This document shows, piece by piece, positions 22,301 through 34,484 of a DNA stretch of 64,000 nt. The notes below the pieces were generated by a model. That model was not told the DNA's origin and searched no databases. It saw nothing but the letters and a program-made list of their open reading frames with translations. The stretch lies in NCBI GenBank assembly GCA_020226215.1, contig CM035232.1, forward strand, positions 13,056,316 to 13,120,315. Direction: 5' to 3'. Both the position numbers and the translations under genes were made by a program. This stretch comes from Sindora glabra (lineage: Eukaryota; Streptophyta; Magnoliopsida; Fabales; Fabaceae). How positions within the stretch are numbered: the first letter of the stretch is position 1; every line of letters starts with the position of its first letter.

Positions 22301-24115
22301 TTATCTTTAAGTGGCATCATCAAGCAGCTCAAATTCAAGAGACTCACCGTAAAGTTATTCATCATAAACTGTTCACCTGCTACCCTCCATGCTAGGAAAA
22401 CAGCAGCATTAGCTACAATCAAGCCCATAACTACATCATTAGTGGTTAGACTGTCAAACCATGACCTCCTGCAAACAGGAGAATATATAAAATGATAGGA
22501 TATATCATATCTGAACATTTGAAAGTAATATAAGTTATGGTTCCCAGCAAAGCATTATTAATGAAAACCCTTGCATTTGTATGCTCCTAATGGACAGGAG
22601 GCAAGCTAAAGCAGAGAAAAATGTGGGGGGGAAGGGCAGGCCCAGTGCACAAGGCTCCCACTTAATGAGGTCTAGGGAGGGTCAACGTATGCAGCCTTAC
22701 CCCCCATAACTGGAAAGGCTATTTCCGGGATTTGAACCCATGACCTCCAGGTCACAAGGCAGCAACTTAACCCAAGAACATATTGCAAAAGACTAGATAA
22801 TGATACTGTCATTGATATTCTGCAAGTCCCATGGATGATTCATTTTTGGTTGCAGGGTGGTTAGAAGGAGACACCTGCACTTTCATGATGCTTCTCCTGA
22901 AATGAAGTCTAATAATGGAAGGCTCGTGCAAGGGTTGAAAATATTATGAATATATTATGAAAAAGGATTTTACAGTAGTTATGCAAGCATTAGAAGTGTG
23001 GAAGGAAAGGCTACAAAGGGTAAATCATTTAACATTTTCAGAAGTGGAGAAAAGGGATGATTATCTAGCATCAAGAAAATTTTTCTAAGAAAAATGAAAC
23101 AAGACTAAAAATTGTTAGCTGTGGCTACAGCTTTCCTTGAACACAGATCAATGATTTCTCATCTTTGTAACATTTTAAAGAGAGACAATATTTTTTGGCC
23201 ATGACATCATTAATCATATCGAGGGCTTCCTTCCCAAAAGCATGCCCGTTCTTATGAAAGGTCACGGCATAAGATATTGCTTTGGGATTCAGTTTGAAGT
23301 TCAAATTGTTCACTCTGCGAACCTTCAGCATCAATGCCATGCATCGCCAATAGAGAAGTTAGTCACATGTGAGTGTCATGTGCCAGACCCCCATGGACAA
23401 ATAAACCACATAACTCTCTAAAATTACAAGGAAAACCACATAAACCCTAGTTAAACCTCAGTGCCCAATGCTTTCCCAAATTAACACTTCCGTCGGAGGC
23501 AAAAACAAAACAGATTACCAAACACATAATGTAAACTATTTCATTTGCGACAATTATGATTATGATTTATTAAGTGACAATTGAAACCGAAATTTCCGAT
23601 AAGCCACTGAAGGAGTGAAAATTAAAGTGAGAAATAAAACGAGATACGGTTGAAGTTTTCAATATACTCTTAATATTCTGGTTTTTTTTTGGGGGCCAGA
23701 ACCCATCAAAAAATTAAGAAACTCACCTTCCACGGTTATAAGAATTAAACCCCCGATTGAAATTGAATCTCTGTCCAGAAAATTGAGCTTTGAAAAGCTC
23801 AGGCCTGCAATCTACGAGCCGTCTGCTTCCGATTCTCGGCAGATTGTTACATGAATTCAACATGAAATGCTCTCTGACTACTGGGTCTGAGAAGAATCCA
23901 CGGATTTTTCCAGGAAGGGTGTGCTTTGAGTGATATGAGCGAAAATGATGAAGTGGGTAACTTGGAAAATAATTCAAAATGTGGTTTTTGATTTGAGTCT
24001 CTGATGATTTGGGGAGAAATGTGAAAGCTTTGGGAACATGAGTGCAAACAAGACGGAGCGGGTTGTGAGAGAGGCCTGCGTTTCGCGTAACCACCTTACG
24101 CAGAAGAGGCTGCAT
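19337..24115 (-). CDS. RBL12: RBL12-like mitochondrial rhomboid protease, copy B; catalytic residues intact
   Basis: Eight exons on the minus strand: 24115-23727, 22468-22348, 22096-21977, 21328-21215, 20681-20643, 20061-19957, 19860-19819, 19426-19337. They total 1020 nt, a 339-aa protein ending GKF-TAA, with GT-AG introns. Exons 2 to 7 have exactly the same lengths as in copy A (121, 120, 114, 39, 105, 42). The rhomboid core is complete: SWFDSLTTNDVVMGLIVANA, LHTLITNAFSHID, H196-IIS-N200 (oxyanion motif), LKLYLFGAIGGS, GAS264G (nucleophile), NAIMLLDIFLFPKATLYLDF, GIFLIGKDMLRIIE and SAH320LGGAAVAA (catalytic His). The N-terminus (MQPLLRKVVTRNAG...) is basic, like a mitochondrial presequence. 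By homology it cleaves membrane proteins in the inner mitochondrial membrane. Odd points are Glu195 where a Gly usually precedes the HxxxN motif, Phe in LYLFGA, and the weak intron-4 donor. An in-frame Met at 24226 could add 37 residues; 24115 was preferred because copy A has a Met at the same alignment position. Confidence 0.87.
22623..22773 (-). mobile_element. Au-type SINE, in intron 1 of RBL12 copy B
   Basis: On the minus strand the element carries a good Pol III box B (GGGTTCAAATCCC, 22728-22740). It has the block 'tgacctggaggtcatgggtt' ahead of it and 'ggtaaggctgcatacgttga' behind it, all features of the widespread plant Au SINE family. The GC content (about half) stands out sharply from the surrounding AT-rich intron. 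The corresponding place in copy A (near 6690) lacks it, so it most likely inserted after the duplication. I could not identify a clean target duplication. Confidence 0.8.
23125..23340 (-). other. 71-codon open frame inside intron 1 of copy B, function unknown
   Basis: This minus-strand frame lies between exons 1 and 2 of copy B and reads with ordinary codon composition (for example 'KNGHAFGKEALDMINDVMAK'). The homologous stretch in copy A (about 7125-7290) keeps a similar reading ('KEGLDIINDFMAKK') but is broken by stops and a frameshift. I do not recognise a domain. It may be a fossil gene fragment captured in the intron before the duplication, an unspliced alternative exon or chance. Confidence 0.35.
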
Positions 24116-24226
24116 TTCTGTGACGTTGGAGGCGGCAGCGAGAGAAGTTACTTTTTTTATACAGCTAGCAAACTGATCACCAATTCTCTTATTTGTGCAT
24201 AGGATTTTGTTTTTCCTCGCTAACAA

Positions 24227-26922
24227 TTATAGCGACTTCTCGGTAGTTTTGATGATTCTCGGAACCATGCATTCCGTGACATTCTCTGAGTTTATTTATT
24301 TTTTTAAAAATTATTTTTTATATTTTTATTTGAAAATAATGAATTGAAATATAATTACAAATATTTTAAATAAATACGAATGATTATAGGAAATTAAAGA
24401 AGAAAACATTACTTTAAAACGTAATTTAAGTTTTATTAAATTGGTTTGATTGGACACTGAGCGTTACTGAACATCTCAATTAAAGCTTATATATTTAGGT
24501 TTTGTTTGTTTTTTAAAAATATTCTTGTAATAAAATTTTATTTTTTATATATAAATGGAGGAATATTATATATTATTATATTTTATGATAAAAATACGAT
24601 ACATAAAATTATAATAATAAAAAATATTTTTTTCTTAAAAATTATATTTTATCAAATTTTTATATTTAATATTAAATGTTTAAATTATATATTATTATTT
24701 TAATATTTTATAACTCTATGAATAGGAAGATATTTTCAACTAAAAAGTACCTGTAATGGAGAATACATTATCTCTAACTTTTCATTCATATTATCTCTCA
24801 AAACCTAACTTTAAATGAAAAATAGCATATATCTGTATAGCCATATACAATTAGTATCGTATTCCCGTACATAGCATATATCTCATGTCTACTTTATACA
24901 TGCTTACATACTATATATATAAACATTTCATTTTTTCATTATTCTGAATTTCATATTATATCATACTTTATACTAGAAATGTTTCTGCAACATAATTTTA
25001 TTGTCATTTTCATAATTCTTTTGCATTATGTTATAATTCATAGGTTATATTTATTCACATCACATCCTCAACTGAAGAGAACTAAAAATTCTAAATCAAC
25101 GCAAACAAAAGAAAGACGTAATGATTCATGTTCTTTCATTTATTAAGTATTTTTAATGGGCCTTTGGCTTATGGGTTTAGCGGATCAGTCCACAAGCTTT
25201 TTAAAAATTAAATTTATCAAAATTAAGCATGTAAAAATACGGTTCTAAACGACTCGGCTAGTGGAGACTGGACTAATGCGAGCCACAGGTTGACCCGTGG
25301 ATCAAACTCATTTATAAGGCAAAATTCACATATTTTGCAGGCTTTTATGCGGATCAAATCAATTAAAATGAACTCGCATAAAATGCGAGTCTTAACGAAT
25401 CAGGACTAAACAAACCCGATCCACGTATCATGCGGGTTAACTCATTAAGTATCGTTATCATTTATGTCGCCTCAAAGTTTATTTATTCAATTTTATTACA
25501 TTTTTTTCATTTCCTTTTTTTTTTTTGTGGATGGCATAGGATAGTTTGTCATTTTGTACTAAATGCGTTGGATAGATTCATTGCATTTATTCATGCAAAT
25601 TAAGCTATTTTCATGCATTAAGTTGATGCAAAAAGATAAGATTTGAATTTTTTTTTAATTAAGCTTGAGTAATAATTGGGTTTCTTTTCATAGTTCAATT
25701 AATGCTTAGGTCAAAAGTTTGTATCATGATAAAATTAATTAGTTCAAAGCAACTCGGATGAATTATATGTGTTAATTTTTTATTAATATATATATATTAC
25801 AAAAAATTTATATGTAATTATTTTAAGACAAAAGTACTGAATTTCATATAATTAAATAGTTTATATATTTAAATATTTTATAATTTATTTCAATTTATAC
25901 TTTTTATATAAAAATTATTTTTATTTAAAATAATAATAAAAATAAAAATAATCAAAACAAGTATAGGCCAAATTTTTTTAAAAAAATAAACTGGCTAAGC
26001 TTGAACTAATATACTTCATGCAATTATACATAAAAAATCTACCTTAAAGTATAAGACAATCCAACTTACATGCACATCTAATATGTATAGCTAGGTTAAT
26101 TGTCACACTTCTTAGTAAATCATGTTATGTTTCATGCAATTATATCATTTGCATTTGTGCATACTAGGCACCCTTGTAGTTGCTAAACTACTTCAAAAAA
26201 ATTATAGCTCTTTAATCTTTTTTGTATGACTAACCTACTTTTTTTAATGAAATGATCATTTCAATATTGCTACTAAAAGAGAGTTCATTTTACCTTTTCT
26301 TATTTTATTCTCTAATCATCATTATACTAATCCCTAACAATTATTTCACTCGAACTATATTCTAACTTCATTTCCATTTTCTGTGTCTAAAAGAGTAGGT
26401 TACCCATTCCCCTTTATACTTATACAAACATAGCATGTAAACACAATTTCTTAGATATTTCAATTTATTTAATTATCTTTCCCTTTAATGACATTCTAAT
26501 CCTAACAATCATAAATAATTTGGTTATTTCTTAAATAAATATATAATAAAATTTTAAAAAAGAGCTAAGCAAGGCAAAACTCTCATTTGCTTTAAAAGAA
26601 GAGTGTTTTCCTTAAAGATTCTACCAACAAACCTCCTACTCCAAGTTAGAACCTTCTCTAAGGTCTAGAAAAAACCTTGCAAAAGAAAAAAGTTAAATTT
26701 GAGTAAAACACTAAGGTTCTTTTAGAACATAAACTTTACCTTAAGCTTATACTCTTACATAGCACAAGGTTATTTCTCTAAATATTTCTCTTTTAGAAAC
26801 CTTTAATTCAAAAATAGGATTGTGAATAAAGTTCAAGGGGTTACTCATTATATAGTACTTTAAGTTAAATTTGTTAATTGATCATTTATACTAGTTGATT
26901 AAAGAAATACTCAACCACCTCT
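24227..26922. other. Intergenic DNA upstream of copy B, no gene
   Basis: The 5' flank of RBL12 copy B occupies the left end. The rest is AT-rich with no recognisable coding sequence except a compositional island at 25151-25443, listed separately. Confidence 0.55.
25151..25443. mobile_element. Unclassified 293-bp insertion flanked by a perfect 9-bp direct repeat
   Basis: ATTAAGTAT occurs at 25142-25150 and again at 25444-25452. The DNA between is much richer in G+C than its surroundings and carries scattered motifs such as GACCCGTGGATC, AACCCGATCC and GCGGGTT, reminiscent of subterminal motifs of small non-autonomous DNA transposons. A local hairpin is formed by 'aactcgcat'/'atgcgagt' near 25370-25392. 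The ends themselves do not form an obvious inverted repeat, so the class is open. Confidence 0.45.
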
Positions 26923-29128
26923 AGGCTTGTCATGACCCATCCTGATCGTGACCAGCGTAAATTTCACTTTTAGTTTCTACAAGTCTTAACAATTTTCACA
27001 CCTTCTATCTAATAGAAGTTTCTAAATTTCAAGGAGACTTGAAATTTTCTTTTAAAATTTTTACAAAAAAAAAGATAGAGTCTCCTCTATTTTTGGACAC
27101 TTCTTGAGGACTACATGCCTAAGATACAAAACTTGTTTTTTTATCTAAATACAACAAAATCAACATACATATAAAACAATATAGTTTCATACTTATACAC
27201 ATACAATCAATTCATCATATCATATAATTTATTAAAACTCTATTTGATTGTTGATTCTAATCCCAACTGTCAAATCTTATAGTAAGGCAATCTTGGATCT
27301 CCACAGATGCCACAAGATTTAAAGACACTTATCTAACCTAGAAACATTGAAATTAAACAGAGTAAGTTTTAGAAAATCAATGAGTATATATCTACCATTA
27401 CTTTGCAAGAGATCTAACTTTATATATTTGTAAAGTTATATGCTAATCATGTTTTAAACAAAGACCAATCACAAACCCATTTCCTTGGATGTCTAAATTA
27501 GATAGCCCCAATCCTCAAACTAAATGTGCTCCTGCATAAATTAGATTTTATATCTCGTATCACAAAATATCATAATCTCAACTAATCATTCACCACTCAT
27601 TCCAAGCGATCATCACATTTACAAACAACACTTAAGGCTCAATCACACACAGATTGAATAGTAACAATCAATCATAGACAAATTCCAATATTTCATCACA
27701 TCACACATCCATTTATAATAAGTATACATGTAACTACTTTTAGCCATCTTTTGATTTTAGGTCAATTCCATATTTTTCTCAACTGAACATCGAGAATTTC
27801 CTATCCAGCTCTCATATCAATTTTATACCCTTCTCATATAGTTTGTTAGGAATTTTTCATTCGGCTTTTGTATCATCTCTTCATCATAAATCACAATATC
27901 CAATATCATTACTCTAGCTCAATTCATAATTTCCAATGTTATCCATGGTAGAATGTATAGATAGCATATATATGAAAGTTTAACTCAAATCCCATTTCAC
28001 ACTATAAAATCTAATGTACAAGTGATAAATAGTTCAACCATAAGCATTCAATAATGATTAATAACATTATCATGCTTCTGCTGCACACTCTAATCAATTA
28101 TCAATCACTTAACGGTTAACTATTCTTATACCAAAATATTAAGTTTATATGTAAATATATAAACATGAATGTGAATATTAAAGGAAGAATATAATTCACA
28201 ATATCTAAATCATCGTTTTATTAATATAAAAATAATGGTGAGATATGTACTAACTTGGTAATAATAATCTACTCTTGAAAGTTTCAAAGCATTTATACTC
28301 ATTTTATCACCTCTTAAGTCAGTTGCTCAAATCCTTGAACCTTCACATCCTTAATACAAATGGAATTATTTCTAAGTAATAAGATTGACAACTATAATTC
28401 TTTGTCCTATATTCTAACTAATATATCATGTTATCAAGTTAATACCCACCAATTCGATAATGATGACATTATATCCAAATAACCAATTGTTGTAACTTAT
28501 ATAACATATTTCCCTTACTTTCCTTGTAAAGAAACCTCTAATCATTCAATCTTCATAATTCAACTTTTCTTACCATACTTTGAAAATTATATTTATCTTT
28601 CTATAATATTCTTGTATTATAATAACATCTATGTTTAAACCTATATAATTCATACATGTATCTAACCATCAATTCTTTATATTACACTTATCATATTTTC
28701 TAGGTTCAACTTAGATCAATAAAAATGTAAGGATTTAAATACATAGAATGACTCACCTTTTCTTGCGATGGCCGGGCAGAGCTCAACGACAACCAAAAGA
28801 CATCGGAACTCTGACAAGGAGAAAGAAAACTGAAGCCTTGTTTCAGACGCAATTCACGACCACTGGTAGTTCCTCATTGCTATCCCATGCCTCTGGTTGT
28901 AACATCCAACCAAAGATGGGCAACGATGACAGTAGGATTTACAGATGTTGGCTAGATTGTGCTTCTACAACCATGCCTCTGCTATAGCTCACAATGACAG
29001 AAACAAGATAAGAGAAGGTAAAAATGCACGGCGTGGAAGAGAACGGCGAGCGATAGCATGATCAGAAGAAAAAGGGTAAAACTTCGCTGGAAAAAGAGAG
29101 AGAAAAAAACCAGAGTTAGGTGAGAGAG

Positions 29129-32100
29129 TAAACTTGTCAAAATGGGCTAACCCAATCCTATCGGTCAGGCCAATTTTAAGTTGGATTATTTTTTCACCAA
29201 GGCAAGTTTAAATCAGGTTGCTACAGTATTAGTAGTACCAATCCTAATCTCAGTCCCAGTTCCAAGTTGACATTTATCAAATGAGTTTTAATAACTTTCT
29301 ATATTATATTATTATTATATTAGTTATTTATTTATTATTAATTTTACATTATTGATTAATTAAAATTTATTATTATTAAATATAATTATATTTTATTATT
29401 ATTATTGCTTAAAATTTTATTAAAAGGATGAAATTAAAATAAATTTATTGAAACAATTGAAACAAAAATTATATATTTTTAAATTTTAAAGAGATTAAAT
29501 GTGAATTTTTTAAAAAAGAAAGTAAGAAATTTTTTAAATATTAATGTAGTTTTATTCCTAATTTCTTAGGATATATTGATAGCTTTTCGATATATTAAAA
29601 CTTTAATTCCTTATAAATATTAAGAAATTTTTTTAATATATTAAAATATCATCTCCTTTAATACGTAAAAGAAAATATTGATTAAAAATAATATGATCAC
29701 TTGTAAAAAATTATTTATAAAAATATATTTAATTTAAATAAATTAAGTTTAAATTTGAGATATAATAATTAATGAAGGGGAGTTCTTCAATACTCAGTGC
29801 AAAATTTTGGATACTTATGATTATTATATATTATTGTTATTATTGTAATTACTCTTATTATTATAAAATATAATTATATTTTATTATTATTACTTAAAAA
29901 TTATTATTGTTGTTGTTGTTTAATAGAACTAAAAATGATAAAAAGTAAATTAAGACATAACAATTTTTAACGTAGAAAACCTCCCATTAGGAAAGGTAAA
30001 AATCATGGGACCTAATCTAAAAAAATTTTAATATTAAATAAAATGAATATAAATATTTTGCTAACCAAATTTATAATATATGAATATATCACTTTCTAAT
30101 TATCTCCTTTACTCGATGATAATTCATCTTTTTGTAAATTATTTTATTATCTATCTTCTACATCAAACCAATCTTTTAAATAAATAATCATCTCTAAGTT
30201 TTGATTATTTATAGATAAATGCTTGTCATCCAAAATTCATTTATTAAGAAAAAATGTACTTTCTGATGCTACTGAAAATATTGGAAGGGTTAGCATATCA
30301 TGTGCCATAAGAGAAAGTATAGAATATTATGTCATCTATGCTTTTTACCATTCTGAAATGGCAAATTTTGGTATATTAGTTGTAATACATGTAAATAAGT
30401 AAGAACTTAACTCATTTTTTGTTGAGGGAATACCATCAGTTAAAACTAAAAAGTCATCATATTCTTCACGAAATGAGATACTCATTTTTTAATAAGATAA
30501 AGAACTCATGTATGAATGCAAAGAACTAAATTTATTATTATATACTTAAAATATTTCTAATAGCAAATTAATTATATCATTTATATAAAACTCTAAGTCA
30601 AATTCATATTGTAAATTTTTATAGCAATTTTTTTACTTTTTTTTGTTTAACTCTAGGATCCATAATTGCAGTTATAACATATAAACGAGAAATATTTCTA
30701 AAGCATTTATTCCATTTTGGTAAATATTCATTAATAATAATTTTAAATCCATTAATACTTTCAATTTTAAAAATGTAAAACTACAATTAAGTAAAATATT
30801 AAGTATTGAGTGAGATGTCAGATAATAAAAATTGGATAAAAAATTAGTTGCTCTATAAAATATTTGTAAAAATTATAATCAAATTTGTACCTTTTCCCAT
30901 TCAACATTTTCAAAGTAATAATTAACTTGAATTTTCGTTGAATAAAAAATATTCATGACATCTTTATACTCTAAACAAAATTTTAATATTTTAAAAGTAG
31001 AATTCCATCATGTAGAAACATCTTGTGGAAGTGTTTTAAGTTTCTCAGACATTTGAATACATAATTATTTTCAATCATACTTTCTAACTGGTGGTGATTT
31101 AATATATAAAACTATATTTTTAAGATTTTGTATAAGTATAGAAATAACTTTTAATGCATTTTAAATAACTAAATTTAAAATATGGTATGCATATCTAAGA
31201 TGAAAATTTTAAGCTTTAAGAATAGGATTTAAAATTGGAATTAAAATTCTAATAGCACTAGTATTAGTAGAAGCATTATCAAAAGTAATTGAAAATATTT
31301 TATCCAATATTATGTATTCATTATAAGTATCTTTTATATAAAAAGCAATTGGTGGAATTAGTTTAAAATAAATAATTATTTTATGTAAAATAAAATTATC
31401 ATTAATATAATGGACAGTTACACAAACATAATTCATTTAAGATGGTGATATCTAAATATCGAATGTAAGTGTAATTCTACTTTTGAATTTTGAAAAAAAG
31501 TTATCTAAACCCATTTTGTGCTCTTTAAAAATTTTATTTAATTTATTTATATTAGTATTTCTACTCATATCATGTCATTGAGGATTAAGTGTTGAGAGAA
31601 GGGCATTTAATTTTAGAGAACTAGTTACACTAAAAAGTATTTTAGCATGACAAATCTATTTACATAATTTCTACTCATAACTATCTTAACTAGATATTTT
31701 AAAATTTTCACTTAAAATATTTACAATATCCATATGCTTAGAAGAATAATGGTGTCTCATTGTACTAGTACTACTATAATTATTATAATTATAATTTTTG
31801 GGATAATATTTATAAAATACTTTAATTGCACCATTTAGATTTTTTAGATTAAAATAACTTCATATTTCAAAATTTTTTAATTTTTTTGTTAAATCAGATG
31901 AGGATGCATGAGTGTTTACATTCTTACGATTACGAGCACATTATGAAGATGGATGTTGAAAAGGAAGATGAAATGATATAAATTCGGGTGTACTTGAAGG
32001 AGTATTTGTAAAATTATTATTTGAAAAATTAGTAGTTACATTTTTTATAAAATTTTGATCATCAAAATAATTTTATATATTATTAGGATCATTCAAATTT

Positions 32101-34484
32101 ATAATTAAAATTTATTAATAATATAAAAATAAAATTAATAATATTAAATTTAACAAGAATAATAATTAACTAAAATACTATAACAATTAAAATATACAAA
32201 ACTTAATAAAAAATATAAAAATATAAGTAGAGATTAGAAAAAAGTTAAAAAGTGTCATCAATATTTTCCTTGCAAGGGAAAATTTCAATGCTTTACAACT
32301 TCATGCATTACCTCTACCTTCAATCTTCTATATTTGTAGAAGAATAAAAATTAAGAGAATGAGATTGAAGAGAGAAAGAATGAATATTTGTTGTGTAATT
32401 GAGTTTGATTGAAAAATGAGAATTTGATATAAGTATTTATAATAGTGTGAAATATATAAAATATTTTAAGAGAAAGCTATTGCACAACGACTAAAACTCT
32501 AGCTTTTCACTATTTTTTAGTTTCAGCCTCTAACCTCTGGAAGTGTCTGTGACTAGTCGTATGTGATTCACCACAAACTGTCCTTTAATAATAGCACTTT
32601 AGGATGGTGTTTCCAAGAGGGTCAGTGTGAAGGAAGCTACAGAAGATGCAGAAAGTAGATATTAAGTAGTAAATTTGAGAATAGAAAGTTAAGGAATAGA
32701 CCATGGAAACCGAAAACTGAAGAAAGAGAATGAAACTAAGAAGAATAAGGACTGATGAGTGCAATTAATTAATTGAGATGAAAGAAGCTAATAAAAGTGG
32801 ACAAAGACAGACAATAAGGCATTTTAAAGGCATCTCTTGCTATTTGCCTACTTGCTCTGCAACTTGCGCAAACTAATGACATACCATTCAAACAACCCAT
32901 TACAATTTGTACTTTTTTATTTTGATTTGATTTCACCTTTTAGTGCTTTCACACACAAATTCAAACAACCTATTGCAATTTGCAGCAGAGAATAACTCTT
33001 TAGCTTATTTATTTGTTATATTTTTTCCTTAAAAAATCTTTAAAATCCATTAATAAATATATAAATTATTAATATATTATTATATAATACATTATAAAAA
33101 ATTATTAACTTAAAGTGAAATTAAATTTAATAATATTTTGATATATTACTATTTTACTAGTGCATTAAAGATTCTCCAATTATTTTTTCCTTTTTTATCA
33201 ATAAACATTTAAGAGTAAGATGAATTACACTTTAATGATATAATAGTGTGTTTTAGATTTAAACTCAGAACTTTATACATATATACATCGAGTAAATTAT
33301 CATTTTTATTATTATAATATATATATGTATGTGTGTGTACATCAATTAACTTCTTTTTTTGTATATTTATCCTATTTTACCAATATAATATGAATCTCAT
33401 AAAATTGGTATATAAATAATAAATCGGATAATAATTTTTTGCATTGAATAAGAATAAAAATATATTTTATAGTTGAAGTATGCAAATATTTTCTATAACT
33501 GTGCGCTCTGTCAAAAATTTTTCACTATAAATAAATGCTTTGAATTAATCATTTTTTAATTGAATTAAGTTTCAAAATAATTATAATTATTGTGTTAAAT
33601 AATAAATAATCTAATTTGTGAATTTACTTAGTTGCTTGCAATACAACCACCACCATAGTCTGGTATATTATGGGTAAGGATCATACATCACATCAACCAA
33701 AAAGAAAGTGAATTTAAAATAAATATATTTGATGAGCTAATATACTATTATCATCATAATTTTATATATTGATTTTTAATTATAAATTCTAAAAGTATTA
33801 TATCACTCTTTTACTTATATATAAATAAATAAAAATTTTCTATAATAAAAATCTTCCCACAACAAATAGATCCCATGAGGGCCAATAATTTATAAAAAAA
33901 GTTAGATATTATTTAAATTATATACTCACAATATAAATATATTATTATTACTAGTTAGATTTTTTTTGTAATGTTAGTTAGAAAATTAATTTTATATCAT
34001 CAATAATTTTTATATTATCACATTAAAAAATTATTAAATTTTTTATTATTATTAAGAATTTTTAATAATTATTTATTAAATGACATATTTTTTATAATTT
34101 TTAATAATATAAAATATTTTATTATAAAAATTAAATTTTTATTTTTAAATTGTGACTTAGGTTGTTAAAGTAAAATTTTAATATATATAAATTAAAAATT
34201 AAATATATAATAATTAATTTTAATATATTAAAATTATTTATTATTTATTACTATCACTAGGTTAACCTAATAACTCGAAAAATTAACAATTACCAATACT
34301 AGTATTAATACCAGTCCTTTACTAAATCGGGCTAATTAGTCTCAGTCTCTTACCAGGTCAGGTCATTATTATCATTTATTATCATTTTTCGTACCCGTAC
34401 TAGTATCAATCTAAATCTTAGGTTAGACAAAATTATATTAGTTTCAAGTTAACTCGTTAAACTCAACCCATTTTAACAGGTTTA
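29129..34484 (-). mobile_element. hAT-superfamily DNA transposon, complete ends, dead transposase
   Basis: The left end TAAACTTGTCAAAATGGG and the reverse complement of the right end TAAACCTGTTAAAATGGG form imperfect terminal inverted repeats (17 of the first 20 match). The 8-bp flanks TGAGAGAG (29121-29128) and TGGGAGAG (34485-34492) match at 7 of 8, the duplication length typical of hAT. Subterminal regions at both ends are rich in short 'cggtcagg/gggctaa/ccagtcc'-like motifs. A degraded Ac-like transposase lies on the minus strand inside. The element is nested in solo LTR no. 1. Confidence 0.9.
30150..31990 (-). pseudogene. hAT transposase (RICESLEEPER/Ac-like), degenerate
   Basis: Read on the minus strand from high to low coordinates, fragments appear in the family order. 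A worn BED-finger region has 'STSTMRHHYSSKH' (about 31770-31730). The catalytic-core fragments are 'NYVCVTVHYINDNF' and 'FSITFDNASTNTSAIRILI' (open frame 31436-31209). Next comes 'LPQDVSTWWNSTF' (about 31045-31005). Last is the C-terminal dimerisation domain with 'TLPIFSVASESTFF' and 'MIIYLKDWFDVE' (about 30300-30155). Frameshifts and stops separate them, so it is not functional. Confidence 0.85.

Noticed and set aside
22728..22740. Box B-like sequence suggesting a tRNA gene
   Set aside because: There is no cloverleaf; the surrounding sequence matches an Au-type SINE.
28748..28987. 79-codon open frame with ordinary-looking composition
   Set aside because: It lies inside solo LTR no. 1, has no recognisable domain, and has no conserved reading in the related LTR at 36585-39830.
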